Below, one piece after another: positions 6,102-12,754 of a stretch of DNA of 16,403 nucleotides. Under the pieces are notes generated by a model. It worked only from the letters and a program-made list of their open reading frames with translations. It did not search any database and was not told where the DNA came from. The position numbers and the translations under genes were made by a program. This DNA comes from JBCCQL01 sp039414355 (lineage in GTDB: Bacteria; Planctomycetota; Planctomycetia; Pirellulales; Lacipirellulaceae): positions 1 to 16,403 of the forward strand of contig JBCDJN010000112.1 in NCBI GenBank assembly GCA_039414355.1, read 5' to 3'. Each line of letters starts with the position of its first letter. The stretch's first letter is position 1.

Positions 6102-7394
6102 TCACCAAAGCCTTTCAAGGCTCACCACGCCGCCGTGCAGGATCAGGCTGCCGTTGGTCTTGAGCAGCTCCACGTCGTTGATGCCGCGGACGTCGTGGTA
6201 GACCTGGTTGGCCGGCTGGGCCAAGCCGGCGATGCCGATCAAGCGGTACTCGAGGCCCAATCGCCAGTGGCAGTTGAGCTGGCCGACAACGCCGGCCGTG
6301 AGCTCGGCGAGCATCGCGACGTCGGTCTTGGAGTTGTCCACCCGCCAGGCGCGGCCGTTGTTCGGGCCGTTGTTGATGACGGCCGTGCCGGCGGCGCCGC
6401 CGATGTGCGAGTAGCCCTCGGCGAAGTTGGCGAAGACCCCCGCCTTGGCCCCTAAGACGCCACTCCACTTGCAGGTGAAGCACTGCTCGGCGAAGCCGCC
6501 TAGCTGGAATCCGACGAGCGTGTTCTCAACGTCGATGTTGTAGTACAGCTCGTCCGCCTCGTAGCTGTAGTAGTAGTCGCTGGGGTCTGATGCGAACCTC
6601 AGGTGCTCGTCGAAGCGGAAGAAGCGGAAGCCAAACAGCGAGCTGAGCGTCGGCCCGCAGTTGCACCCCTGAAGCACGCGGACCCAGTTCGCCTCAACGT
6701 TGTACGCGGCCGTGTCGTTGCGGATCTGGTGGATCGCAGCGTTGTTGGTCGAGTTGTCGGCCGTCGCCCCGTTGTAGTCGAGCTGGTTGTAGTTGAGGAT
6801 CGCGCTCAGGTTGCCGGCGAGTTCGGAGTCGCGGACCTCCTGCGTCTGCACGCCGGGGAAGAGCTGCCAGTAGACGAGCTCAACCGCCTGCATCGCACAC
6901 ACGTCGAACCGGGCGAGCCGCAGCTCGTAGCCCGGCGCCAGGTCGAACTCAACGTCGCGGGCGTCCAGGTACTGGCGGTCTTCGTTCGGGTCGTCGAACG
7001 AGAACGTGTGCTGATTCGATCGGTCGCGGGCCAAGAACAACGCCCCGCCCGCCACGCCCCAGATCGCCCGCGGCGCGGCCGGCTGAGCGACCGGCACGGC
7101 GGGTCCGCACGCCATGCCGTAGCCATCGGCGCCGTATCCCACGCCCTCCGGCGGCGCGCAGCCGCCGCCGTACTCCACGTTCCCGGCAGGGCCAGAATCC
7201 CAAACGGTCCCGCAGCCGTTGCTGGGCGGCGCGTGCTCGCTGGCGTAGCTCTCGCACCAGCCCACTCGGTAGTCGGGCCCCGGGGCGGCGGCGCCCGGGT
7301 AGGCGCCCTGCTGGTAGGCGCCCGCTTGCTGAGCCGCGGCGCCAGGCCCGCAGAGCGTAACCGTCAAAGCCGACAAGATCGCTAGAGTCCGCAT
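6102..7394 (-). CDS. BBP7 family outer-membrane beta-barrel protein
   Basis: A 430-residue exported protein of the planctomycete BBP7 (putative beta-barrel porin 7) type. Residues 1-21 are a signal peptide ending AAA|QQ. A Gly/Pro/Ala/Tyr-rich, cysteine-containing linker at about 22-108 follows. From about 109 the sequence alternates strand-like segments (WGVAGGALFLARD, YELRLARFD, SLFGFRFFRFDEHL, NTLVGFQLGGFAEQ, WSGVLGAKAGVFANF, WRLGLEYRLIGIAGLA). It ends in HGGVVSLERLW, with a terminal aromatic as in barrel proteins. The function of the family is unproven; porin-like or surface structural roles are guesses. The ATG at 7394 is chosen over one 9 codons upstream because GGGAGG (7407-7402) sits 7 nt before it and it begins a clean signal peptide. 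It faces the fae-like gene convergently. Confidence 0.85.
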   Translation of the reverse strand: MRTLAILSALTVTLCGPGAAAQQAGAYQQGAYPGAAAPGPDYRVGWCESYASEHAPPSNGCGTVWDSGPAGNVEYGGGCAPPEGVGYGADGYGMACGPAVPVAQPAAPRAIWGVAGGALFLARDRSNQHTFSFDDPNEDRQYLDARDVEFDLAPGYELRLARFDVCAMQAVELVYWQLFPGVQTQEVRDSELAGNLSAILNYNQLDYNGATADNSTNNAAIHQIRNDTAAYNVEANWVRVLQGCNCGPTLSSLFGFRFFRFDEHLRFASDPSDYYYSYEADELYYNIDVENTLVGFQLGGFAEQCFTCKWSGVLGAKAGVFANFAEGYSHIGGAAGTAVINNGPNNGRAWRVDNSKTDVAMLAELTAGVVGQLNCHWRLGLEYRLIGIAGLAQPANQVYHDVRGINDVELLKTNGSLILHGGVVSLERLW

Positions 7395-7401
7395 CCCGGG
7401 G

Positions 7402-7407
7402 CCTCCC
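7402..7407 (-). promoter_or_regulatory. Shine-Dalgarno deciding the BBP7 start
   Basis: GGGAGG on the minus strand ends 7 nt before the ATG at 7394. The alternative upstream ATG at 7421 has no such site, and using it would place nine extra residues, including an Arg-Thr-Trp-Gln stretch, ahead of the signal peptide. Confidence 0.65.
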
Positions 7408-7548
7408 TGCCACGTGCGCATCGCTCGCCGCGTCCCTCGCAGCGGTCACCCCCGTTATCGGCGAGGGAAGAACTGGCAGAACGCCAACAATCGCCCCAAA
7501 CCGGCCGCCGGCAAGCGTGCTAGCCCCTACAACCGGAACAACCCGCTA

Positions 7549-7568
7549 GGTGGCGTTCGCCGGCCACC
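7549..7568 (-). terminator. Possible hairpin terminator after the lipoprotein gene
   Basis: A perfect 6-bp stem (ggtggc / gccacc) with an 8-base loop lies 16 bases downstream of the lipoprotein stop codon on the minus strand. There is no T-rich tail, so it is weak evidence. The rest of the 190-base gap before the BBP7 start shows no clear promoter. Confidence 0.3.
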
Positions 7569-7584
7569 AAAGCAACGGTTGGCC

Positions 7585-8049
7585 TTAGAACTCCATTCGC
7601 TCAGCAGCGGGTCGCTCCTGCTTCCACAGCTGGTCGTATTCGTCCGCATCAACTTCGCGCGGGTTCGCGAAAGCGACCTGCCGCTTGCCATCCACACCTT
7701 CGGCCTCAAACACGGCGGCGTGGTCGCCGATGCCGTTCAGTCCGTAGCGCACCTTAAAGGGCTTGCCATCCCGCTCGCTGATGAAGATCGAATCAATGTC
7801 GTCGAGCGTCATGCCCATGCGTTCAAGCTTCACCTTCGCGCCGGCGTCGGTCCGCAAGAAGTCTTTCAGCTGGTCTTCGCTCTCCGGCCCCCGAAGGTTG
7901 TGCTGGAAGAGGAACAGCCCATAGGCCCCGCGGAGCTTCTTGATGTTCGTGTTGTTGACGTCGGCTAGCGTCGGCGCCTTTTTCGAGCATCCCACCATGC
8001 ACAGCGTGCAGAGCACCGCCACGAATGCAGTAGCGTTTCGTTTTCCCAT
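7585..8049 (-). CDS. Small predicted lipoprotein paired with the DUF1559 gene
   Basis: A 154-residue protein of unknown function. It has a lipoprotein signal: a basic start MGKR, a hydrophobic stretch, then MVGC with Cys21 as the lipidation site, followed by SKK. The mature part is hydrophilic and mixed alpha/beta, with the run LRGAYGLFLFQHNLRGPESEDQL near residues 40-60. It includes DDIDSIFISERDGKPFKVRYG and ends WKQERPAAERMEF. The start at 8049 is preferred to an upstream ATG at 8106 because it gives the signal sequence. It starts 17 nt after the DUF1559 stop, so the two are very probably one operon. Pairing of a DUF1559 prepilin-like gene with a small lipoprotein of this kind is, as I recall, common in planctomycetes, and suggests the two products act together at the envelope. 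Confidence 0.8.
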   Translation of the reverse strand: MGKRNATAFVAVLCTLCMVGCSKKAPTLADVNNTNIKKLRGAYGLFLFQHNLRGPESEDQLKDFLRTDAGAKVKLERMGMTLDDIDSIFISERDGKPFKVRYGLNGIGDHAAVFEAEGVDGKRQVAFANPREVDADEYDQLWKQERPAAERMEF

Positions 8050-8066
8050 CACCTGCGTCCCGCTAC

Positions 8067-9176
8067 TCACAATTCGCCTTGGTTCAGACCGTCGTTGCGT
8101 TCGCACAGATTGCGGAACACACGATCGTCCACGTCGTAGTTGATGAGGGTCGCCGAGCCATCGCCCATCACCGCCAACATCCCGCCGGGGTGGGCGGACC
8201 CGAACCCTCGTTCATCCGAGGTTAGGGTCGAATGCGGCGCCCGAACCTCGCTGTCTGGTCTTAGCGAGCGATCCCAACCCGGCCGGAAGTTGATCCGTCC
8301 GTTGGTCCAAAGCCCGGGCGTAAACACGCCGCCAACGTTGCCAACGTGGTGCCAGTGGACCGAGGAGATTCCGCTGTAGTTCGCCGCGTCCTGTGACGCC
8401 TCGGCGAACATCAAGGTGTTCGAGAGACCGTCGGTGCAGTCCGCGGGACCGATCCGCTTAAAGTCATCGAATGGGTTGCTGGTGGCGTTCGCCGCCCCGA
8501 TCTGATTTGACGGGAACGCCCCAGCTCGGGCGATCAATCCGGTGTAGAACTGTTTTTGAGCATTGATTGGCCGGCCCGACAAGCCGGTTGTCTGCGCGAC
8601 CGTGTCCTCTTCCTGCGGGTCCGCTGGCTGTACAGGGCTCCAGCGGCCCTCGAAGTTTGCGTAGTCGCCGCAGAACCAGGTGGTCAGGCTGGAGCTGTCC
8701 GTCCACGTTCGCACGCCTCGCGAAGGGCACGTGAACGCCGGCACTTGTTGCTCGATCATCGGAGCGGCGCCGTTGCGCATCCCGCCGTTGACCTCGCGCA
8801 AGTCGGCCAGCGCGCCCTGCTCCATGAAGGTGAGAATCTGGAACGTCCAGCCCGCCCCTTCTTCGCTGATCGCGAATCCAGTCGTGGTGTTTGGCCCTTC
8901 GTTGACATCGCGGACCCACCACATGTCCGACTCGCGAGTGCCGCTCGACGGAAAAAACGTGCGGCTCGACTCGTAGTTCTGCGCCGCCAAACCGAGTTGG
9001 CGGATGTTGTTGGTGCATTGCGCTCGCCGCGCAGCTTCACGCGCCGCCTGAACCGCAGGGAGCAGCAAGGCCACCAAAATGCCGATGATCGCAATCACGA
9101 CCAGAAGCTCCACCAGCGTGAAGCCAGACAGCGTTGGCCCGGCGAGTCGGCCTCGCCATTTCCGGTTTTTCACCAT
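8067..9176 (-). CDS. DUF1559 domain protein with type IV prepilin-like N-terminus
   Basis: A 369-residue planctomycete-type pseudopilin-like protein. The N-terminus carries a class III signal: basic leader, cleavage expected between G18 and F19 (SG|FTLVELLVV), glutamate at +5 (E23), and a hydrophobic helix to about residue 40 followed by QAAREAARR. The DUF1559 domain fills the rest. It includes CTNNIRQLGLAAQNYES (about 53-69), the central RIGPADCTDGLSNTLMFAEA, and the C-terminal FGSAHPGGMLAVMGDGSATLINYDVDD hallmark. The ATG at 9176 puts the prepilin leader at the right length; the longer reading from 9344 adds unrelated residues. AAAGGG lies about 10 nt before the ATG. Such proteins are present in tens to hundreds of copies in planctomycete genomes, and their roles are mostly unknown. 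It heads a two-gene unit with the lipoprotein. Confidence 0.93.
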   Translation of the reverse strand: MVKNRKWRGRLAGPTLSGFTLVELLVVIAIIGILVALLLPAVQAAREAARRAQCTNNIRQLGLAAQNYESSRTFFPSSGTRESDMWWVRDVNEGPNTTTGFAISEEGAGWTFQILTFMEQGALADLREVNGGMRNGAAPMIEQQVPAFTCPSRGVRTWTDSSSLTTWFCGDYANFEGRWSPVQPADPQEEDTVAQTTGLSGRPINAQKQFYTGLIARAGAFPSNQIGAANATSNPFDDFKRIGPADCTDGLSNTLMFAEASQDAANYSGISSVHWHHVGNVGGVFTPGLWTNGRINFRPGWDRSLRPDSEVRAPHSTLTSDERGFGSAHPGGMLAVMGDGSATLINYDVDDRVFRNLCERNDGLNQGEL

Positions 9177-9545
9177 AATTCGGGCGCCCTTTAGGAGACA
9201 GCTCTTGGGTGAAGAGTCGGTGGCCAAGCACGCCTTGCCCGTTGCGTGCGAAGACCGTTTCGCAAGCGAACTCGCTAGCTCACCGCAGAAGAGCGGAGTG
9301 TCTACAATATACACGTTATCGCCGCCGGCGAACCGCGGCAACAAGACCGGCAGTCAATTTCCTGGGTTCGCTCAGGCCTCTTGGCTCCAGGTGTCCGCCG
9401 CCGCACGGTATCACCGCGCGGCCAAGGCCGCAGACGAGCCAATGAGACCGGGCGCGCGGAAGTAGAACTCAAGCTCTCGGCCGCCGATGATCAAAGGACC
9501 AGCCCAAACGCTGGCCGTCTCCATTCGCGGCCCACCAGGTCTCTC
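9177..9545. promoter_or_regulatory. Divergent intergenic region between the DUF1559 and sulfatase genes
   Basis: These 369 bases separate divergent genes and should contain both promoters. The only notably AT-rich spot is acaatatacacgttat at about 9304-9319. On the minus strand it contains TATATT, a possible -10 box for the DUF1559 unit, which would give a leader of about 120 nt; no good -35 partner is visible. A near-palindrome gcggccaaggccgc lies at 9418-9431. Open frames extending the flanking genes into this stretch are low-complexity and are not accepted. Confidence 0.35.
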
Positions 9546-11006
9546 ATGTTCCGCACCACGAACTACAGCAGGCTCCCTTGCGGCATTGGCCTCTTGCTGA
9601 TGGCTTCGACCGTTGGCGTATGTACCGCCGTCGGCGTCGAATCCGGCCGACCCAACGTCCTGCTGATCTCCATCGACGACCTGAACGACTGGACCGGCTG
9701 CCTGGGCGGTCACCCCCAAGCCCGCACGCCCAACATCGATCGCTTCGCCGGTCGCGGCACGCTCTTCACGAACGCGCATTGCCAATCACCGGTCTGCAAT
9801 CCGTCGCGCACCAGCCTGATGACGGGCCGGCACCCCCACTCGTCGGGCGTCTACTTCCTGTCGCCCGACCTGCAGGAAGCCCCGCGGCTCGACGGGGTCA
9901 ACACGCTTCCCGAACGCTTCGCCAAGCATGGCTACCGCACCCTCGCCGCCGGCAAGCTTTTTCACGGCGGCGATGATCGTTTCTTCCAAGAGTACGCCGG
10001 CACGATGGGCGGCTTCGGGCCGCGGCCGGACGCCAAGATCTCCCAGCCGCACGGCCATCCGCTGTGGGACTGGGGGGCGTTCCCGAATCGCGACGAGGCG
10101 ATGCCTGACTACCGGCTAGCGCAGTGGGCCGCGCGAAGCCTGAGGTCTCGCCTGCCCGCCGACGATCGCCCCTTTCTGCTGGCCGTGGGCTTCTACCGGC
10201 CTCACGTCCCCATGTACGCCCCGCGGAAGTGGTTTGAACGGTTCCCGAGAGAGGAGATCAAGCTCCCGGTAACCATCGCCGGCGACCGCGATGACCTTAG
10301 CGCGTACGCCATCTCGCTCACCAACGATAACCATGTGTCTCCGACCCACGCGTGGGTTGAGTCCGCGGGCGAGTGGCCGCACGCCGTGCAGGCTTACCTT
10401 GCATCGACCGCCTTTGTGGACGCGTGTGTCGGCACGGTGCTCGACGCGCTGGACGCTTCGCCACACAAGCAGAACACCATCGTCGTGCTCTTCTCCGACC
10501 ACGGGTTTCATCTGGGGGAGAAGCAACGGTGGGCGAAGCGGACGCTCTGGGAAGATGGCACGCGGGTGCCGCTGATCGTTTCTGCTCCCGGTTTGCCTGG
10601 TGGCCAACGAACGGGCAAGCCGGCGCAGCTTCTCGATCTCTTCCCCACACTGCTCGAACTCTGCGGCCTGCCCGCCGACGACTCCCAAGAAGGCCACTCG
10701 CTGGCGCCGTTGCTGATGGACTCCGGCGCGGAGTGGCCACACGTCGCACTCACGTCGTTCGGCAAAGGCAACGCGGCGGTTCGCTCGGAGCACTACCGGT
10801 ACATCCGCTACCGTGACGGCTCGGGGGAACTCTACGACCACCGCCGCGACCCCCACGAGTGGACCAACCTCGCCGCCACCCCCGAGCTGGCCGAAGTCGT
10901 GAAGTCCCACCGGCAACGCCTCCCCGAAGAATGGGCCGACGTCCTCCCCGGCAACTCGACAGGACATCAAGCATACCGAGCGGCCGAGCGTTTCGTCGAA
11001 CGTTGA
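9546..11006 (+). CDS. Exported sulfatase, iduronate-2-sulfatase-like
   Basis: A 486-residue type I (formylglycine-dependent) sulfatase that hydrolyses sulfate esters, probably of sulfated polysaccharides, outside the cytoplasm. A signal peptide covers about residues 1-31. The metal-binding start NVLLISIDDLNDW gives D44 and D45. The CxPSR active-site motif is C84-N-P-S-R88 followed by TSLMTGR, so Cys84 is the predicted formylglycine. Later ligands sit in FSDHGFHLGEK (D318, H319, K326). The segments KLFHGG and GFYRPHVPMYAP resemble human iduronate-2-sulfatase, placing it in that sulfatase group rather than the arylsulfatase A group. The ATG at 9546 is preferred over a start at 9381, since it directly precedes the signal peptide. 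Maturation needs a formylglycine-generating enzyme or anaerobic maturase; the FGE-like gene next door lacks the required cysteines. Substrate is not determined. Confidence 0.93.
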   Translation: MFRTTNYSRLPCGIGLLLMASTVGVCTAVGVESGRPNVLLISIDDLNDWTGCLGGHPQARTPNIDRFAGRGTLFTNAHCQSPVCNPSRTSLMTGRHPHSSGVYFLSPDLQEAPRLDGVNTLPERFAKHGYRTLAAGKLFHGGDDRFFQEYAGTMGGFGPRPDAKISQPHGHPLWDWGAFPNRDEAMPDYRLAQWAARSLRSRLPADDRPFLLAVGFYRPHVPMYAPRKWFERFPREEIKLPVTIAGDRDDLSAYAISLTNDNHVSPTHAWVESAGEWPHAVQAYLASTAFVDACVGTVLDALDASPHKQNTIVVLFSDHGFHLGEKQRWAKRTLWEDGTRVPLIVSAPGLPGGQRTGKPAQLLDLFPTLLELCGLPADDSQEGHSLAPLLMDSGAEWPHVALTSFGKGNAAVRSEHYRYIRYRDGSGELYDHRRDPHEWTNLAATPELAEVVKSHRQRLPEEWADVLPGNSTGHQAYRAAERFVER

Positions 11007-11024
11007 GCGTTGAGGTTACGGGCG

Positions 11025-11151
11025 CCGACGTAGGTTCGGCCAAGCCGAAAATCGCCGCGGGCGATGCACCTTCAAAACGTTGCGCACCTAGCGTTTATGC
11101 GTTGTCTACGTCGGTTCTCTCGCGAGCGCTACCCAGTGCGTCGCGCGCTCG
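11025..11151 (+). other. Highly foldable intergenic region (nested inverted repeats)
   Basis: In the 203-base gap between the sulfatase and the FGE-like gene, a perfect 9-bp inverted repeat (ccgacgtag 11025-11033 with ctacgtcgg 11106-11114) encloses three small hairpins. These are ttcggc-caa-gccgaa (11035-11049), atcgcc-gcg-ggcgat (11051-11065), and aaacg/cgttt (11075-11079 with 11092-11096). A further 7-bp stem cgagcgc/gcgctcg (11123-11129 with 11145-11151) follows. Together they could form a multibranched RNA plus a hairpin, either a sulfatase 3' UTR or the leader of the next gene. I do not recognise a known riboswitch or ncRNA. The stems could also be remnants of dispersed intergenic repeats. 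Confidence 0.45.
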
Positions 11152-11209
11152 GTTACCCTTTTAGCTGCCGGTTTACCGCTTGATCCTAAACCGTTGAAAG
11201 AAACGCCTA

Positions 11210-12211
11210 ATGATTCGCACCTTGATTCCCGCCCTGCTGCTGCTGGCTGCTGCGGCGGCCCTGCCGGCCGCGGCCGGCACGGTATCGTTCGACTTCGCCC
11301 CGGTCGGCAACGCCGGCAACGCGGCCGACCCCGATACCGGCGGCTTCGGCGCGGTCTCGTACAACTACGCGATTTCAAAGACCGAAGTCACCAACGCCCA
11401 GTACACGGCCTTCCTAAACGCGGTCGATCCGACCGGCGCCAACGCGCTGGCGCTCTACAACACGGACATGGCGGGCAACTTCGGCGGCATCGAGAACACC
11501 GGCACTACCGGCGGTGCGCGCTACGTCGTCCAAACAGGCCGCGAGCAAAACCCGGTGACGTATGTCTCGTTTTTCGACGCAATGCGGTTTACGAACTGGC
11601 TCCACAACGGCCAAGGCGGCGGGGGCACCGAGACGGGCGCGTACACCATCGGCAGCGGCGTAGACGAGGTCCGGTTGGCAGACGCCAGGTACTGGATCCC
11701 CAGCGAAGACGAGTGGTACAAGGCCGCGTATCACGATGCGTCGGCCGGTACGGCAGGCGTGTACTTCGACTACGCCACCGGCAGCGACATGATCCCAGTA
11801 AGCGATCAGCCGGGCGACGACCCGTCGGCGGTGAACTACTTCAGTGACGACGGCATCGCCAACGGCTTCGACGACGGCTTCGCGGTGAGCGGCTCAAGAA
11901 GCCTCGGGTCGACGAACCCGTTCACCGGCGTCGGCGCCTACACGGACGCGGCGAGCCCCTACGGCACGTTCGACCAAAACGGCAACGTGTTGGAATGGAA
12001 CGAAGTGGTTGTGAGTTCGGCATTCCGCGGCTTCCGGGGTGGTTCGTGGAGCACCGATTTCGGCTTCCTGCGGTCCAACGGCCGGCTCGACATCAGCCCC
12101 ACGTTCGAGGACAGCAACGTGGGTTTTCGCGTGGCAACCGTCCCCGAGCCTAGTTCCATGCTGATGTGGGCTTTGGCAGCGATGGGATGCATGGTGCGGA
12201 GACGGGCGTAG
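11210..12211 (+). CDS. PEP-CTERM protein with cysteine-free FGE-sulfatase (SUMF1-like) fold
   Basis: A 333-residue exported protein. A signal peptide spans 1-22 (ALPAAAG). The core is a SUMF1/FGE-sulfatase domain at about 25-305: YAISKTEVTNAQYTAFLNAV, NPVTYVSFFDAMRFTNWL, ARYWIPSEDEWYKAAYHD, GTFDQNGNVLEWNE, FRGGSWSTDF and DSNVGFRVAT. It ends with a PEP-CTERM sorting signal: VPEPSS, then a hydrophobic segment and RRRA. True formylglycine-generating enzyme uses two copper-binding cysteines in the segment after GGSW and normally has GFRC; here these positions have no cysteine, and the whole mature domain lacks Cys until the C-terminal signal. Catalysis like that of FGE is therefore not expected, and a structural or binding role is more likely. 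The ATG at 11210 has only a weak purine-rich site upstream. Although it follows a sulfatase gene, it is unlikely to activate it. Confidence 0.9.
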   Translation: MIRTLIPALLLLAAAAALPAAAGTVSFDFAPVGNAGNAADPDTGGFGAVSYNYAISKTEVTNAQYTAFLNAVDPTGANALALYNTDMAGNFGGIENTGTTGGARYVVQTGREQNPVTYVSFFDAMRFTNWLHNGQGGGGTETGAYTIGSGVDEVRLADARYWIPSEDEWYKAAYHDASAGTAGVYFDYATGSDMIPVSDQPGDDPSAVNYFSDDGIANGFDDGFAVSGSRSLGSTNPFTGVGAYTDAASPYGTFDQNGNVLEWNEVVVSSAFRGFRGGSWSTDFGFLRSNGRLDISPTFEDSNVGFRVATVPEPSSMLMWALAAMGCMVRRRA

Positions 12212-12754
12212 GATCACTCGAAGTCGCCGAGATTGGACCAGCAGTACGCAGCTGGAATTGCCACTAACCAGCGTCGGTCAGCTCAACCTCGGCAGCTTTC
12301 TGGCGGCTCGGGGGCCCGTTCAAGAGCAACTTGGCGGTGACTCGCCCGAGCACTTTCGCTCACGAGGTGGCGCCGCCCTCGGCAGCCGATGGTGGGCACG
12401 TGGCTTATGGAAAGATGGCTTGGAGCCTGCGGCTGCGGCGTCTTGCCCTGGAGCCTCTCTGTAGAAATGCGATTCCGCGGCGGCGCCGGCGCGATCGAGT
12501 AGAGAAAACCGCGGTGGCCAAGAATCGCTCAGATGCGGCGGCTGCCAAGGGCGTCCAAAAAGCGGCGTCGATTTCGGCAAATCACGAGTTAGGGTTACGG
12601 TTGCAGCGTTGCACGCCGGCGGACGATTCGCGCGGCTCGTCGACGTAAGTCGTTGGGCGTCGTAGGCAAGACGCCGCGTGGACTAGAAAAAACGCTCTGG
12701 CGGTCGCCTAGCCGACCTACACGAAGAGTTCTTGGGCCACTGCTCGCACGCCGG
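12212..12754. other. Gene-poor stretch between convergent genes
   Basis: These 543 bases lie between the 3' ends of the PEP-CTERM gene and the CoA-disulfide-reductase-like gene. Short frames on both strands (for example 12331-12648 plus and 12320-12580 minus) have low-complexity Arg/Ala/Pro/Ser composition, no Shine-Dalgarno, and overlap one another, so none is accepted. The words ggcgtcttgcc (near 12448) and ggcaagacgcc (near 12665) are 11-base reverse complements and may be the ends of a decayed intergenic repeat. A hairpin followed at some distance by a T-run lies at 12687-12717. Confidence 0.5.
12687..12717 (-). terminator. Weak candidate terminator after the CoA-disulfide-reductase-like gene
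   Basis: On the minus strand a 5-bp stem ggtcg/cgacc (12717-12713 and 12706-12702, 6-base loop) is followed 9 bases later by six Ts (12692-12687). The stem is short and the T-run is displaced, so this is only a candidate for the end of the arsR operon. Confidence 0.3.

Noticed and set aside
6603..7385. 260-codon plus-strand frame within the BBP7 gene
   Set aside because: Val/Arg/Ala-rich shadow of a signal-peptide-bearing barrel protein; no recognised motif.
7394..7421. Upstream ATG at 7421 for the BBP7 protein
   Set aside because: The GGGAGG site is placed for the ATG at 7394, which begins directly at the signal peptide.
9177..9344. Longer N-terminus of the DUF1559 protein
   Set aside because: It would bury the prepilin leader 70 residues in; the ATG at 9176 gives the expected 18-residue leader.
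11025..11114. tRNA-like cloverleaf
   Set aside because: The nested stems recall a cloverleaf, but there is no T-arm consensus, no 7-bp acceptor pairing of tRNA spacing and no plausible anticodon loop.
9546..12211. Sulfatase plus dedicated formylglycine-generating enzyme pair
   Set aside because: The FGE-like protein lacks all the cysteines needed for catalysis and carries an export signal and surface-sorting tail.
12320..12648. Overlapping short frames in the gene-poor stretch
   Set aside because: Both strands open by base composition, low-complexity products, no Shine-Dalgarno and no recognisable motif.
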